Notes: generated by a model not told the origin, from the sequence alone. 43,539 bases of DNA from Bordetella parapertussis (GCA_945906815.1 CAMDRT010000037.1:1-43539), one strand, 5' to 3'. Shown: positions 17,823 to 27,357, counted from the stretch's first letter. Translations and numbers: made by a program.

Positions 17823-17841
17823 TGTAGGAATAATTCCTACA
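17823..17841. promoter_or_regulatory. Perfect palindrome upstream of flhD, probable operator
   Basis: TGTAGGAAT-A-ATTCCTACA is a perfect 9-bp inverted repeat with a one-base centre, 119 bases before flhD. Its core TAGGAATAATTCCTA resembles sites of NarL/LuxR-type regulators such as the RcsB box (TAAGAATATTCCTA). flhDC promoters are known targets of such regulators in enterics. The regulator here is not identified. The remaining spacer 17669-17959 shows no gene. Confidence 0.7.
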
Positions 17842-17959
17842 CGGATAAGCGTCAAAGTGGCATCCCCTTTATTAGCGTTTGTCTGCTTAAGTCGAATGGC
17901 AGTGGCGAGCACAATCACTCCACCCCATCTTAACCGGTCATGAAAAAGGAGAAACAACC

Positions 17960-18277
17960 ATGAGTCGCGAACAACTGATGAGCGAAATCCAGGAAACCAA
18001 TCTGGGCTACCTGCTGCTGGCGCAGCAAATGATCAGACTGGACAAAGCCACGGCCATGTTTCGGCTGGGGGTTGGTGATGACGTGGCAAAAATCCTGGAT
18101 CAGTTGTCACCAGCACAAATCCTGAAAATGGCGGCGTCCAACATGCTGCTGTGCCGCTTTCGTTTTGATGACCAGATGATATGCGCGCTCTTGACCGATC
18201 ATGGCAAGGGCAAGCCGATGGCGCAATCGCACGCGGCCGTGCTGATGGCGGGTCAACCCGCCGCTGGCCTGGCCTGA
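17960..18277 (+). CDS. flhD: FlhD, flagellar master regulator subunit
   Basis: The product has 105 residues. Characteristic segments are EIQETNLGYLLLAQQMIRLDK and MFRLGV, followed by a helical region matching FlhD (ILDQLSPAQILKMAASNMLLCRFRF). A strong ribosome binding site (AAGGAG) precedes ATG. FlhD forms a heterohexamer with FlhC and activates the class II flagellar promoters. The flhC gene follows after 37 bases. Confidence 0.95.
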   Translation: MSREQLMSEIQETNLGYLLLAQQMIRLDKATAMFRLGVGDDVAKILDQLSPAQILKMAASNMLLCRFRFDDQMICALLTDHGKGKPMAQSHAAVLMAGQPAAGLA

Positions 18278-18314
18278 TTTTACTTCGCATCCATAACTGA
18301 CGGGGGCAGCGGCC

Positions 18315-18953
18315 ATGCGCAACCAGAGTGTCGTAACTGAAGCACGGCAAATCGATCTTGCGGTCGATCTGATCCGTCTCGGCGCGCGTATGGCGGTGCT
18401 GGAAACCGAGACCCGTTTGAGCCGTGAGCGTTTACTCAAGCTGTATAAGGAAATTACGGGCAAGTCACCTCCTAAGGGCATGTTGCCTTATTCCACCGAC
18501 TGGTTCATGAGCTGGCAGCCCAACATACACTCCTCGCTGTTCATGGATATCTATCGCTACCTCGGTGCGCACGCCGGTATCAGCGGCATTGAGGCGATCA
18601 TCAAGGCCTATCGGCTCTATCTCGAACATGTCGAGATGCATGACATGGAGCGCGTGCTGAGCGTGACCCGGGCGTGGAGTCTGGTGCGCTTCTTTAGCGC
18701 AAAAATGCTGACCACGGTACCCTGCACGCAGTGCCGCGGGCACTATGTCGCGCACACGTTGGATCTGCATGACCATTACGTTTGCGGCCTGTGCAATATA
18801 CCCTCGCGTGCAGGGCAAACCAGCAAGGCGCGGTGCGCGGCCATTGCGCCCGTGGCACCGCCACCGGCGGCAGCGCCGCAAGCCGCTCGGCAGAGCGGTG
18901 GAAAAGTCCCCGCGGCGAAGCGCCAGCGGGCACGCACCCGCCAAACCGCCTAG
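18315..18953 (+). CDS. flhC: FlhC, flagellar master regulator subunit with zinc site
   Basis: This gene encodes 212 residues. The four zinc-binding cysteines are at 137, 140, 157 and 160 (PCTQCRG and VCGLCN), exactly the E. coli positions. The N-terminal helical region (QIDLAVDLIRLGARMAVLE) is typical. FlhC provides most of the DNA binding of the FlhD4C2 complex. The C-terminal tail from about residue 175 is Ala/Pro/Arg-rich and poorly conserved. Confidence 0.96.
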   Translation: MRNQSVVTEARQIDLAVDLIRLGARMAVLETETRLSRERLLKLYKEITGKSPPKGMLPYSTDWFMSWQPNIHSSLFMDIYRYLGAHAGISGIEAIIKAYRLYLEHVEMHDMERVLSVTRAWSLVRFFSAKMLTTVPCTQCRGHYVAHTLDLHDHYVCGLCNIPSRAGQTSKARCAAIAPVAPPPAAAPQAARQSGGKVPAAKRQRARTRQTA

Positions 18954-19113
18954 CGCTGCACATCCCCGAAAAAGCGCACGTTTTACGCCTTACTCCCGCG
19001 TTTGCCGCGCGCCGGCCGGTGCTAAGCTGCGACGACAAACTAATGTAATTGAAACGTCGCTGCACGCCGGCACAGGCCGTGTTGTCGCTGCGTGTTTCCA
19101 GGAGCCCCGGTAA

Positions 19114-19965
19114 GTGCTTGTCATCGTCGGATATGTCATCGTGGTGGCCTCGGTGTTCGGCGGTTTTGTGATTGCCGGCGGGCATCTGAGCGCGTTGCTG
19201 CAGCCGGTAGAATTTCTGATGATCGGCGGCGCTGCCGCTGGCGCGTTTTTTGTCGGCAATACCAGCAAGGCGATCAAGGCGACGCTCAGGGCATTGCCGA
19301 GCGTGTTCAAGGGCAGCGGTTATTCCAAGGCAGTGTACATGGATCTGATGGCGCTGCTCTACGACATCCTCGCCAAGGTGCGCAAGGAAGGGCTGATGAC
19401 CATCGAAGATGACGTCGAGAATCCCGGCAAGAGTCCGCTGTTTGCGCGTTATCCGAATGTGCTGAAAGACCATCATGTGCTGGAATTCATTACCGATTAC
19501 CTGCGGCTGATGGTGGGCGGCAATCTCAATGCGTTCGAAATCGAGAACCTGATGGATAACGAGATCGGCACCCATCATCACGAGGGTGAGCTGCCCGCGC
19601 ACTGCATCGCAAAACTGGGCGACGCCATGCCGGCATTCGGCATCGTGGCCGCAGTGATGGGCGTGGTGCATACCATGGCCTCGGTGGGGCTGCCGCCGGC
19701 GGAACTGGGGATGCTTATTGCCAATGCGCTGGTCGGCACCTTTCTGGGCATTTTGTTGGCCTACGGCTTTGTCGGGCCGCTCGCCAGTTTGCTGGAACAA
19801 AAGCTCGACGAATCCAGCAAGATGCTGGAATGCATCAAGGTGACGCTGCTGGCCAGTCTCAATGGCTATTCGCCCGCGCTGGCGGTCGAGTTCGGCAGGA
19901 AGGTGCTGTATTCGACCGAGCGGCCTTCGTTTGCCGAGCTTGAGAAGCACGTCAAGAAGAAGTAG
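19114..19965 (+). CDS. motA: MotA, flagellar stator proton-channel subunit
   Basis: The start is GTG 19114, nine bases after an AGGAG ribosome binding site; the product has 283 residues. Four membrane segments are visible, two at the N-terminus (LVIVGYVIVVASVFGGFVI and the next) and two after the large cytoplasmic loop. PAFGIVAAVMGVVHTMASVG carries the conserved proline of the third segment. MotA and MotB form the proton-driven stator. No clear sigma-28 promoter is seen in the 160-base gap after flhC. Confidence 0.96.
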   Translation: MLVIVGYVIVVASVFGGFVIAGGHLSALLQPVEFLMIGGAAAGAFFVGNTSKAIKATLRALPSVFKGSGYSKAVYMDLMALLYDILAKVRKEGLMTIEDDVENPGKSPLFARYPNVLKDHHVLEFITDYLRLMVGGNLNAFEIENLMDNEIGTHHHEGELPAHCIAKLGDAMPAFGIVAAVMGVVHTMASVGLPPAELGMLIANALVGTFLGILLAYGFVGPLASLLEQKLDESSKMLECIKVTLLASLNGYSPALAVEFGRKVLYSTERPSFAELEKHVKKK

Positions 19966-20004
19966 CGATGGGCATGGCGTTCAATCCGACTCCCGTGTGT
20001 GGCT

Positions 20005-20937
20005 ATGGCCGATGATACCCAGCGCCCAATAGTCATCAAGCGCATCAAGAAAAATGCCGCCGGCCATCATGGCGGCGCATGGAAGATCGCCTATGCGGAT
20101 TTCGTTACCGCGATGATGGCGTTTTTTCTGCTGATGTGGCTGCTGGGTTCGACCTCCAAGGGCGACCTGAAGGGCATCGCCGATTACTTCGCCACGCCGC
20201 TCAAGGTTTCCCTGTCGGGCGGCAGCGGCAGCGGCGACAGCTCCAGCCCGATCAAGGCGGGCGGCCGCGACCTGACGCGCAGCGACGACCTGCAGATGCG
20301 GCGCGGCGAGATGCCAGAGAAAAAGCAGCGGCTCAGTGTCAAGCAGGCGCAGGACGAGGTTCTGCGTAACGATATAGTGCGGCTCAAGGCGCTGAAGGGA
20401 CAGCTCAATCAGTTGATCGACGCCAGTTCGTTCCTGCGGCAGTACCGTGAGCAGTTGCTGATCGACATTACCAGCGAAGGTCTGCGCATACAGATCGTTG
20501 ACGAGCAGAACCGTCCGATGTTTGATAGCGGCAGCGCACACCTCAAACCCTATGCGCGCGACATTCTGCTTGCCTTATGCAAGCCGCTGAATGAAGTGCG
20601 CAACGGCATCACGCTGACCGGGCACACCGACGCCAAGCCGTACGCGTCGGGTGAGCGCGGCTACAGCAACTGGGAACTGTCCGCCGATCGCGCCAACGCG
20701 TCGCGCCGCGCGCTGATCGCGGGCGGTATCGACGACGGCAAGATCAAGCGCGTCGTAGGCATGGCATCGGCGGTGCTGTTCGACGGCGGTGATCCGAACA
20801 GTCCGGCCAACCGGCGCATCGCCGTCATTGTGCTGACCCGGCAGGCCGAGGAATCGCTCACCAAAGCCAGCGGCGCACTGACCGTGAGCAAGGGCGAAAC
20901 GCTCTCCAGGGAGACGATCGATGCTGCACCGCGCTGA
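20005..20937 (+). CDS. motB: MotB, stator subunit with peptidoglycan-binding domain
   Basis: I prefer ATG 20005 (310 residues) over GTG 19999 because it places the proton-conducting aspartate at Asp32 (YADFVTAMMAFFLLMWL), as in E. coli. The C-terminal OmpA-like domain (MFDSGSAHLKPYARDIL, then TGHTDAKPY and NWELSADRANASRRAL) anchors the stator to peptidoglycan. The linker (about 55-110) is Gly/Ser/Lys-rich and probably contains the plug. Confidence 0.96.
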   Translation: MADDTQRPIVIKRIKKNAAGHHGGAWKIAYADFVTAMMAFFLLMWLLGSTSKGDLKGIADYFATPLKVSLSGGSGSGDSSSPIKAGGRDLTRSDDLQMRRGEMPEKKQRLSVKQAQDEVLRNDIVRLKALKGQLNQLIDASSFLRQYREQLLIDITSEGLRIQIVDEQNRPMFDSGSAHLKPYARDILLALCKPLNEVRNGITLTGHTDAKPYASGERGYSNWELSADRANASRRALIAGGIDDGKIKRVVGMASAVLFDGGDPNSPANRRIAVIVLTRQAEESLTKASGALTVSKGETLSRETIDAAPR

Positions 20938-20989
20938 TGCCTTGCCCATGGCGGGAACACGCTCGCCGCTCGCTCTCCGGCGCCTGTAG

Positions 20990-21874
20990 ATGCGCGCGCA
21001 TCGCAGCATTGTGCAATGGGTGGAACTGATGGCGAGCGCGGACCTGCCCGTGCTCGCGCACAGCGTGACGCAACTCGAGCGCCTGTGCGCCGAGGGCGAA
21101 AAAGTTTCAACGCAAGACATCGTGCATGCGGTTCTGCGCGATCCGTTCATGACGGCAAAAGTGCTGCGCTATCTGCAGCAGCATCGCGGTCTTCGCCGTA
21201 CCGCTGACATCACGACTATCGCCCACGCCCTGATGATGCTGGGCTTGTCGCCCTTCTATGCGCATTTTGGCGTGCAGGCGGTTATCGAGGAGCAGCTTGC
21301 CGGTGATGTGGCGGCGCTCCAAGGCATGCTGGCGGTCATGCGCCGGGCGCGGCATGCGGCGCTGTATGCGCGCGACTGGGCGCGGTTGCGCAAGGACATC
21401 GATCCCGAAGAAGTGATGGTGGCGGCGTTGCTGCATGACCTGGCGGAAATGCTGCTCTGGGGCTATGCGCCGTCGCACGCCGGTGCCATTGCCGTAATGC
21501 AAACCCAGGACCGGACGCTGCGCAGTGAAACCGCTCAGCAGGCGGTACTGGGTTTCCCGTTGATCGACTTGCAACTGGCGATGGTCAAAGCCTGGCGGCT
21601 GCCGGACTTGCTGCACGAGCTGATGGATGCGCGGCAGCGGCGCAATCCACGTGTATTAAACGTCGAATACGCGGTTGCCGTGGCCCGTCATTCCGCTCAC
21701 GGCTGGGATGATGCGGCGCTGCCGCACGATTATGCCGCGATCGGCGATTGGCTCGCGCTGGCGCCCGAAGTCGTGATGCAACGGGTGCAGGATGTGGCGT
21801 CGAAGGCCGCCGGCGAAAGGGCGTGGTACGAGTGCGCGCCCGCGGCACTGTTGCCGGACGTGACGCCGCTCTGA
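20990..21874 (+). CDS. HDOD-domain signalling protein
   Basis: This gene encodes 294 residues. An HDOD domain spans about 15-220, with LPVLAHSVTQL, DIVHAVLRDPFMTAKVLRYL and VMVAALLHDLAEMLLW. HDOD proteins are HD-like but usually lack hydrolase residues and act as scaffolds in signalling; here HD occurs in LLHDLAE without the full HD metal set. It sits between motB and flhB, where many related genomes carry chemotaxis genes. A function in motility control is inferred from position. Confidence 0.85.
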   Translation: MRAHRSIVQWVELMASADLPVLAHSVTQLERLCAEGEKVSTQDIVHAVLRDPFMTAKVLRYLQQHRGLRRTADITTIAHALMMLGLSPFYAHFGVQAVIEEQLAGDVAALQGMLAVMRRARHAALYARDWARLRKDIDPEEVMVAALLHDLAEMLLWGYAPSHAGAIAVMQTQDRTLRSETAQQAVLGFPLIDLQLAMVKAWRLPDLLHELMDARQRRNPRVLNVEYAVAVARHSAHGWDDAALPHDYAAIGDWLALAPEVVMQRVQDVASKAAGERAWYECAPAALLPDVTPL

Positions 21875-22054
21875 ACGCGCAACGGGTCCCTCCCCCGACA
21901 AGCTGGCACTGGTGGGGGGACGCTACCCACGCGCGGCAGAAAATGCAACACGAATAAAGGCCACCCCGCGAATAGCCCGTGGAATCACAGTCTTTTTGAA
22001 CCATGGTTAGCGGCGTGTCGCACCGATACTAAGCCATGCTTTCCATGATCGATT
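21875..22054. other. Spacer before flhB
   Basis: No gene is seen. It holds a C-rich/G-rich inverted pair (about 21890-21920) and a 10-base palindrome AACCATGGTT at 21999-22008. A class II flagellar promoter is expected before flhB, but I cannot identify one with confidence. Confidence 0.4.
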
Positions 22055-23197
22055 ATGGCTGAAGAACACGACGCCGAACGTACCGAACCCGCGTCCGAGA
22101 GGCGCCTGGAACAGGCGCGCGAGGAGGGGCAGGTTGCGCGCTCGCAGGAACTCACCACCTTCGCCATGTTAATGGCGGGCGCTGCGGGTCTGTGGTTTCT
22201 GGGCGCGCAACTGTTTACGCAGATGCGCGTACTGGTGCGGCAGGGTCTGAGTCTGGACGCGGCAATGGTGCAGGATCCGGGACAAATGATGCAGCACCTG
22301 TATCAGCAGTCATTCGAGGCGCTGGCGGCTGCCGCGCCGTTGCTGCTGGTGTTGCTGATAGTGGCGTTTTGCGTACCGCAATTGCTGAGCGGCTGGCTAT
22401 TCACGTGGAATGCGCTGCGCTTTGACGCGAAGCGCCTCAACCCCATCGCCGGGGTGGGGCGGATCATTTCATGGCGCGGCGCGGCGGAACTCGCCAAGGC
22501 GTTGGTGAAAGCCGGGCTGATCACCGTGGTTGCCGCGGCCGTACTGTGGCATTACTACGAACCGTTGCAGCAACTCGCGCGCTTGCCGCTGGAGGCGGGC
22601 ATCGCATACCTGTCACGCATGGCGGGAGGCAGTTTCCTGATCCTCGCCGGCACCATGGCGCTGGTTGCCGCCGCCGACGTGCCGTTCCAGTTATGGCGCC
22701 ACGGCAGCGAACTCAAGATGTCGCGCGAGGAACTGCGGCGGGAACAGCGGGAAAGCGAGGGTGATCCGCAGATCAAAGCGGCGATCCGCAACCAGCAGCG
22801 CGCCATGGCACGCCGGCGCATGATGGCCGAAGTGCCGAACGCCTCGGTGATCGTGACCAATCCCACGCACTATGCGGTGGCGCTGCGCTACGACGAGCGC
22901 AACGCGGGTGCACCGCGTGTGATTGCCAAGGGTGCGGACCTGGTGGCGGCGAAAATACGTGAAGTGGGCGCACAGCACCAGATCCCGGTGCTCGAGTCGC
23001 CGGCGCTGGCGCGCGCCATGTATCAGCATGCGGAGATCGGTAGCGAGATTCCCGAAAAACTCTATGCCGCGGTGGCCGAAGTACTGGCCTACGTCTACCA
23101 GTTGCGCCGCTATCGTGACCATGGTGGCGATGCACCGGGGCAACTGTCGCCGGTTGCCATACCCGCTGGGCTTGATCCGCAAGGCGCGCTGTCATGA
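22055..23197 (+). CDS. flhB: FlhB, flagellar export-gate substrate-specificity switch
   Basis: The product has 380 residues, the typical length. The N-terminus (ERTEPASERRLEQAREEGQVARSQEL, a well-known FlhB signature) precedes four membrane segments between about 30 and 210. The self-cleavage motif NPTH is at 269-272, matching Salmonella numbering. Cleavage between N and P lets export switch from rod/hook to filament proteins. There is no clear ribosome binding site before ATG 22055. Confidence 0.97.
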   Translation: MAEEHDAERTEPASERRLEQAREEGQVARSQELTTFAMLMAGAAGLWFLGAQLFTQMRVLVRQGLSLDAAMVQDPGQMMQHLYQQSFEALAAAAPLLLVLLIVAFCVPQLLSGWLFTWNALRFDAKRLNPIAGVGRIISWRGAAELAKALVKAGLITVVAAAVLWHYYEPLQQLARLPLEAGIAYLSRMAGGSFLILAGTMALVAAADVPFQLWRHGSELKMSREELRREQRESEGDPQIKAAIRNQQRAMARRRMMAEVPNASVIVTNPTHYAVALRYDERNAGAPRVIAKGADLVAAKIREVGAQHQIPVLESPALARAMYQHAEIGSEIPEKLYAAVAEVLAYVYQLRRYRDHGGDAPGQLSPVAIPAGLDPQGALS

Positions 23198-23207
23198 GCG
23201 GCGCATC

Positions 23208-25295
23208 ATGTTAGGCGCTCTAAGCCTGCCACGGCCATCGGCCACGGCATTGCTGCGCGGGATGGCGGCGCCGTTGCTGATCGTTATGCTGCTGGCGATG
23301 ATGGTGCTGCCGCTGCCGCCGTTCGTGCTCGACATGCTGTTCACCTTCAATATCGCGTTTTCCATCATGGTGTTGCTGGTCGCCATGAATACGGCCAAAC
23401 CACTTGAGTTCGCGGTATTCCCGACCGTATTGCTGGTGACCACGCTGCTGCGCCTGTCGCTGAATATTGCATCGACCCGCGTGGTGCTGCTGGAAGGGCA
23501 TACCGGACCCGGCGCCGCGGGCAAGGTGATCGAGTCTTTCGGGCACTTCCTGGTCGGCGACAATTACGCGGTGGGTCTGGTGGTGTTCGTGATCATGGTG
23601 GTGATCAATTTCGTAGTGATCACCAAGGGCGCGGGACGTATCGCGGAAGTCGGCGCGCGCTTCACACTGGATGCGATGCCGGGCAAGCAGATGGCGATAG
23701 ATGCCGATCTGAATGCCGGCCTCATCGGCGAAGAGGAAGCGCGCAAGCGCCGTGCGGTGATCGCGCAGGAGGCGGATTTCTTCGGTTCCATGGACGGCGC
23801 CAGCAAGTTTGTGCGCGGCGATGCGGTGGCTGGCATCATCATTCTGCTGATAAACATCATTGGCGGCCTCATCGTTGGCGTACTACAGCACGGCATGGAC
23901 GTCGCGAATGCGGCCAAGGTCTATACCTTGCTGACGATCGGCGACGGTCTGGTGGCGCAGATTCCGGCGCTGATTGTGTCCACCGCCGCGGGCCTGATGG
24001 TGAGCCGCGTCAGCATGGATCAGAATACCGGACAGCAATTGATGACGCAGGTACTGGCCAAACCGCAGGCGCTGGCGATCACGGGCGTGATCATCGGCGT
24101 CATGGGTGCGGTACCCGGCATGCCGCATTTCGCATTCCTGCTGCTCGCCGCGGGTTTTGTCGCCGCTGCTTACTTCATGCATCAGCGCAATGAGGCGGCA
24201 AAAACTGTCGACACTGCCGAAGCCGCGGCGCAACCCCTGCTGGAAACCCATGATGTGAGCTGGGACGACGTGACCCCGGTTGATACGCTGGGGCTAGAAG
24301 TGGGATTCAGGCTGATACCCCTGGTCGACAAAGGGCAGGACGGTGAGCTGCTGCGGCGGATCAAGGCGATTCGCCGCAAATTCGCCCAGGACGTAGGTTT
24401 TTTGCCGCCGGTGATACACATACGCGACAACCTGGACCTGCGTCCGAACGGCTATCGCATCTCTCTGAAGGGGGTGGAAATCGGACGGCACGAGGCGCAG
24501 CCCGGTATGTTCCTGGCCATCAATCCGGGACGCGTGAGCGCGCAGCTACCGGGCGCTGTGACACAGGACCCTGCTTTCGGACTGCCTGCGGTATGGATCG
24601 ATGCCGAGCAGCGTGACAGCGCGCAGCAACACGGTTACACCGTGGTCGATGCCAGCACCATGGTGGCCACCCATATCAGTCAGCTTATACATACCCATGC
24701 CGCTGACCTGTTGGGGCGGCAGGAACTGCAACAATTGATAGACCATCTGTCACGCGATACGCCGAAGCTGGTTGAGGACGTGGTGCCGAAACTGCTGCCG
24801 CTGGTGACCCTGCAACGCATCCTGCAGAATTTGCTCGAGGAAAATGTGCATATTCGCGATATGCGTACCATCGTCGAGGTGGTGGCGGCGCATGCCGTGC
24901 GCACGCAGGATGCAGCTGAACTCACGGCGTTGGTGCGCATGGCGCTGGGCCGTGCCATCGTGCAGCACCTATTCCCCGGCAAAACGGATATTCAGGTGAT
25001 GGCGCTCGACCCCGATCTGGAACGCTTGCTGATGCAAACCACGCAGGCAGGTGCCGCCAACAGCGGCGTCTTCGAGCCGGCGCTGGCGGAAACGTTATTG
25101 CTTGGCACACAGGCCGCGGCCCGTCACCAGGAACAGTTGGGACTGCCCATGGTGCTGCTGACGCCGAGCCCGTTACGCACGCTGTTGTCACGCTTCCTGC
25201 GGCGCGGTGTAGCCCATCTCACCGTACTGGCGCATTCCGAAGTGCCGGATGCACGTTCGATTAAAGTTACATCTGTGATCGGGAGAAAATCATGA
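23208..25295 (+). CDS. flhA: FlhA, flagellar export-gate protein
   Basis: I start at ATG 23208 (MLGALSLPRPSATALLRG, 695 residues), just after flhB; an open frame extends back into flhB but is not coding. Eight membrane segments occupy about the first 320 residues. The FHIPEP signature region is seen as PLEFAVFPTVLLVTTLLRLSLNIASTR, and the cytoplasmic loop as DAMPGKQMAIDADLNAGLI. The large cytoplasmic domain receives chaperone-substrate complexes. The stop overlaps flhF as ATGA. Confidence 0.97.
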   Translation: MLGALSLPRPSATALLRGMAAPLLIVMLLAMMVLPLPPFVLDMLFTFNIAFSIMVLLVAMNTAKPLEFAVFPTVLLVTTLLRLSLNIASTRVVLLEGHTGPGAAGKVIESFGHFLVGDNYAVGLVVFVIMVVINFVVITKGAGRIAEVGARFTLDAMPGKQMAIDADLNAGLIGEEEARKRRAVIAQEADFFGSMDGASKFVRGDAVAGIIILLINIIGGLIVGVLQHGMDVANAAKVYTLLTIGDGLVAQIPALIVSTAAGLMVSRVSMDQNTGQQLMTQVLAKPQALAITGVIIGVMGAVPGMPHFAFLLLAAGFVAAAYFMHQRNEAAKTVDTAEAAAQPLLETHDVSWDDVTPVDTLGLEVGFRLIPLVDKGQDGELLRRIKAIRRKFAQDVGFLPPVIHIRDNLDLRPNGYRISLKGVEIGRHEAQPGMFLAINPGRVSAQLPGAVTQDPAFGLPAVWIDAEQRDSAQQHGYTVVDASTMVATHISQLIHTHAADLLGRQELQQLIDHLSRDTPKLVEDVVPKLLPLVTLQRILQNLLEENVHIRDMRTIVEVVAAHAVRTQDAAELTALVRMALGRAIVQHLFPGKTDIQVMALDPDLERLLMQTTQAGAANSGVFEPALAETLLLGTQAAARHQEQLGLPMVLLTPSPLRTLLSRFLRRGVAHLTVLAHSEVPDARSIKVTSVIGRKS

Positions 25296-26467
25296 CCCCC
25301 CAAAAATTTTCTGGCAGGACCTCGCGTGAGGTGCTGCAGAAAGTTAAGCAAGCGCTCGGCGACGACGCCTTGATCGTAGCCAACCGTCCGTTCGAGGGCG
25401 GTATCGAAGTGACTGCATTGTCAGCGGGCGCGCTGGCGGGGGATACCCGGCCTACTGACGTGAGGCCAGTGGCGGCCGCTGGCGCCGCAGTTGCGGCTAC
25501 TGCGGCCAGTGCCAGTGCCAGTGCCAGCGACAGCATGGTGCGCAATCTGCTGCGCGAGGTCGCGGCCATGAAGTCTTTGTTACAGCGCGAGATAGCGGGC
25601 ATGGCCTGGGCCGGGCTGCAACAGCGTGCGCCGGCGCGCGCCACCATGATGCAGGTGCTGCTCAATGCCGGCTTCTCGCCGTTGCTGGCGCGCGAACTGG
25701 TCACGCCGGTGCCTGAGCAGGCTACGACGGCGGCCGCGCACAAGGTAGTCGGCGCGGAGATCAGCAGCAGATTGCGTGTGATGTCTGAGGAATCGCTGGT
25801 GGCCGATGGCGGCGTGTATGCCCTGGTCGGTCCCACCGGCGTGGGCAAGACCACCACGGTTGCCAAACTGGCGGCGCGCTGCGTCGTTCGCTACGGCGCC
25901 GCCGGTCTGGGCCTGATCACGACCGACAGCTACCGCATCGCCGGCCATGATCAATTGCGCGTTTACGGCAAGATACTCAATGTGCCGGTGCACGCCGTCA
26001 GGGACGCCGGTGACATCAGCGCTGTATTGGAAAAAATGCGTGACAAGAAGACGGTGCTGATCGACACCATAGGCATGAGCCAGCGCGACCAACTGGTGAC
26101 GGAGCAAAGCGTGATGCTGATGGGGTGCGGCGGCAGCGTCAAGCGGCTATTGCTGCTGAATGCGACCGCCAATGCGGCGACACTGGATGAGGTGGTCGCG
26201 GCGTATGCGAAAGGGGGCTTGCACGGCTGCATCCTCACCAAGCTCGACGAGTCGGCGAGCCTGGCGCCGGCGCTCGATTGCGTGATGCGCCATCGGCTGC
26301 TGGTGAATTATGTGACCACCGGCCAATGCGTACCCGAAGATATACATCTGCCGCAGCCGGACTATCTGGTGCACCGCGCCCTGCGCCCGCTCAAGGATGT
26401 CCATACCCACGCGCTGCATGAGGAAGATTATCCACATACCCTGACCGCGGGAGCCGCCTATGGCTGA
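25292..26467 (+). CDS. flhF: FlhF, SRP-like GTPase for flagellar placement
   Basis: The gene encodes 391 residues. The N-terminus (KFSGRTSREVLQKVKQALGDDALIVANR) is the usual basic B domain. The NG domain has G1 GPTGVGKTTTVAKLAAR, then TDSYRIAGHDQLRVYGKIL, DTIGMSQRD and TKLDESAS. FlhF marks the pole where polar flagella form. An Ala/Ser-rich linker (about 65-85) joins the domains. It overlaps flhA by four bases and flhG by eight. Confidence 0.96.
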   Translation: MTPQKFSGRTSREVLQKVKQALGDDALIVANRPFEGGIEVTALSAGALAGDTRPTDVRPVAAAGAAVAATAASASASASDSMVRNLLREVAAMKSLLQREIAGMAWAGLQQRAPARATMMQVLLNAGFSPLLARELVTPVPEQATTAAAHKVVGAEISSRLRVMSEESLVADGGVYALVGPTGVGKTTTVAKLAARCVVRYGAAGLGLITTDSYRIAGHDQLRVYGKILNVPVHAVRDAGDISAVLEKMRDKKTVLIDTIGMSQRDQLVTEQSVMLMGCGGSVKRLLLLNATANAATLDEVVAAYAKGGLHGCILTKLDESASLAPALDCVMRHRLLVNYVTTGQCVPEDIHLPQPDYLVHRALRPLKDVHTHALHEEDYPHTLTAGAAYG

Positions 26468-27356
26468 ATATCGCGGTGACCAGGCCGAGGGATTGCGGCG
26501 GATGCTGGAGCGGGATCGCATCGGCAATGGCCATCCGGCGCGCATCATTACCTTGGCATCCGGCTGCACTGGCGTGGGCAAGACCAGCGTGGCGGTCAAT
26601 CTTGCCGCGCTGTTCGCGGGACGCGGCCTGCGGGTGCTGTTGATCGACGAGAATCGCGGGCCCGCGAACATCAGTGCATTATTCGGTTTGGCGCCGCCCG
26701 CACCGGATCCCGTCACGCGCCGCGCGCGCGGGCTCGAGGATGCGCTGTTGCGCATGGCGAATGGCGTGACGCTGCTGGCCGCAGCGAGCGCCTGGCATGC
26801 GTGGCCGGCGTTGCCCGCCACGGCCCGCGAAGAACTGCTCACAGATTGGCGCCGCATCGAACGGCGTTTTGACGTGGTGCTGGTCGATACGTTGTGTGCA
26901 GCGGGCGGCGGCGCGGATCTGTTCGCCGGCACATGCCACGACACCATCGTGGTGTCGTCCGCGGCCACCCATGCCGTGACCGCCTCGTACGCGCTGATCA
27001 AGCGCTGGCGCGGCGCTGCCGATGAGCACCGTTTTCACCTGCTGCTCAATCGCGTCGCGGTCGAGGCCAATGCGCGGGTGATCTTGGAGAATCTTGCCGG
27101 TGTGGCGCGCAGCCATCTGCAAACGCCGGTGGCATCGCTGGGCTGCATACCCAAGGACGAAAGCCTGCGCATCGCCAACGCCGGCTGCCGCCCGGTGGTG
27201 GAAGCGCACCCCTGGTCGCCGTCGGCTGCGCGGCTGCGCGGCATTGCTGATTGCATTGCCGGCTGGCCGGGCCATCACAAGCAGCACTGGATGGATCGTT
27301 TCATGGCACGCGTCGTCGACGGGGGGCGACCCGTCCTTGCCCCTGCTGGAGTCTGA
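26460..27356 (+). CDS. flhG: FlhG (FleN/YlxH), divergent MinD-like ATPase limiting flagellar number
   Basis: The product has 298 residues. The N-terminal DQAEGLRRML matches the DQAxxLR motif that activates FlhF GTPase. The P-loop reads SGCTGVGKTS (34-43): the Walker lysine Lys41 is present, but the MinD-type signature lysine expected at position 36 is Cys. The usual DADxGxAN reads DENRGPAN (63-70). ATP hydrolysis or dimerisation may therefore differ from model FlhG proteins. Position between flhF and fliA is standard for Burkholderiales. Confidence 0.88.
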   Translation: MAEYRGDQAEGLRRMLERDRIGNGHPARIITLASGCTGVGKTSVAVNLAALFAGRGLRVLLIDENRGPANISALFGLAPPAPDPVTRRARGLEDALLRMANGVTLLAAASAWHAWPALPATAREELLTDWRRIERRFDVVLVDTLCAAGGGADLFAGTCHDTIVVSSAATHAVTASYALIKRWRGAADEHRFHLLLNRVAVEANARVILENLAGVARSHLQTPVASLGCIPKDESLRIANAGCRPVVEAHPWSPSAARLRGIADCIAGWPGHHKQHWMDRFMARVVDGGRPVLAPAGV

Positions 27357-27357
27357 A

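Noticed and set aside
22923..23207. Long N-terminal extension of flhA inside flhB
   Set aside because: It is merely the open frame in GC-rich DNA; the typical FlhA start is at 23208.
27094..27357. N-terminal extension of fliA inside flhG
   Set aside because: The standard sigma-28 length and start fit ATG 27358; the extension is a shadow frame.
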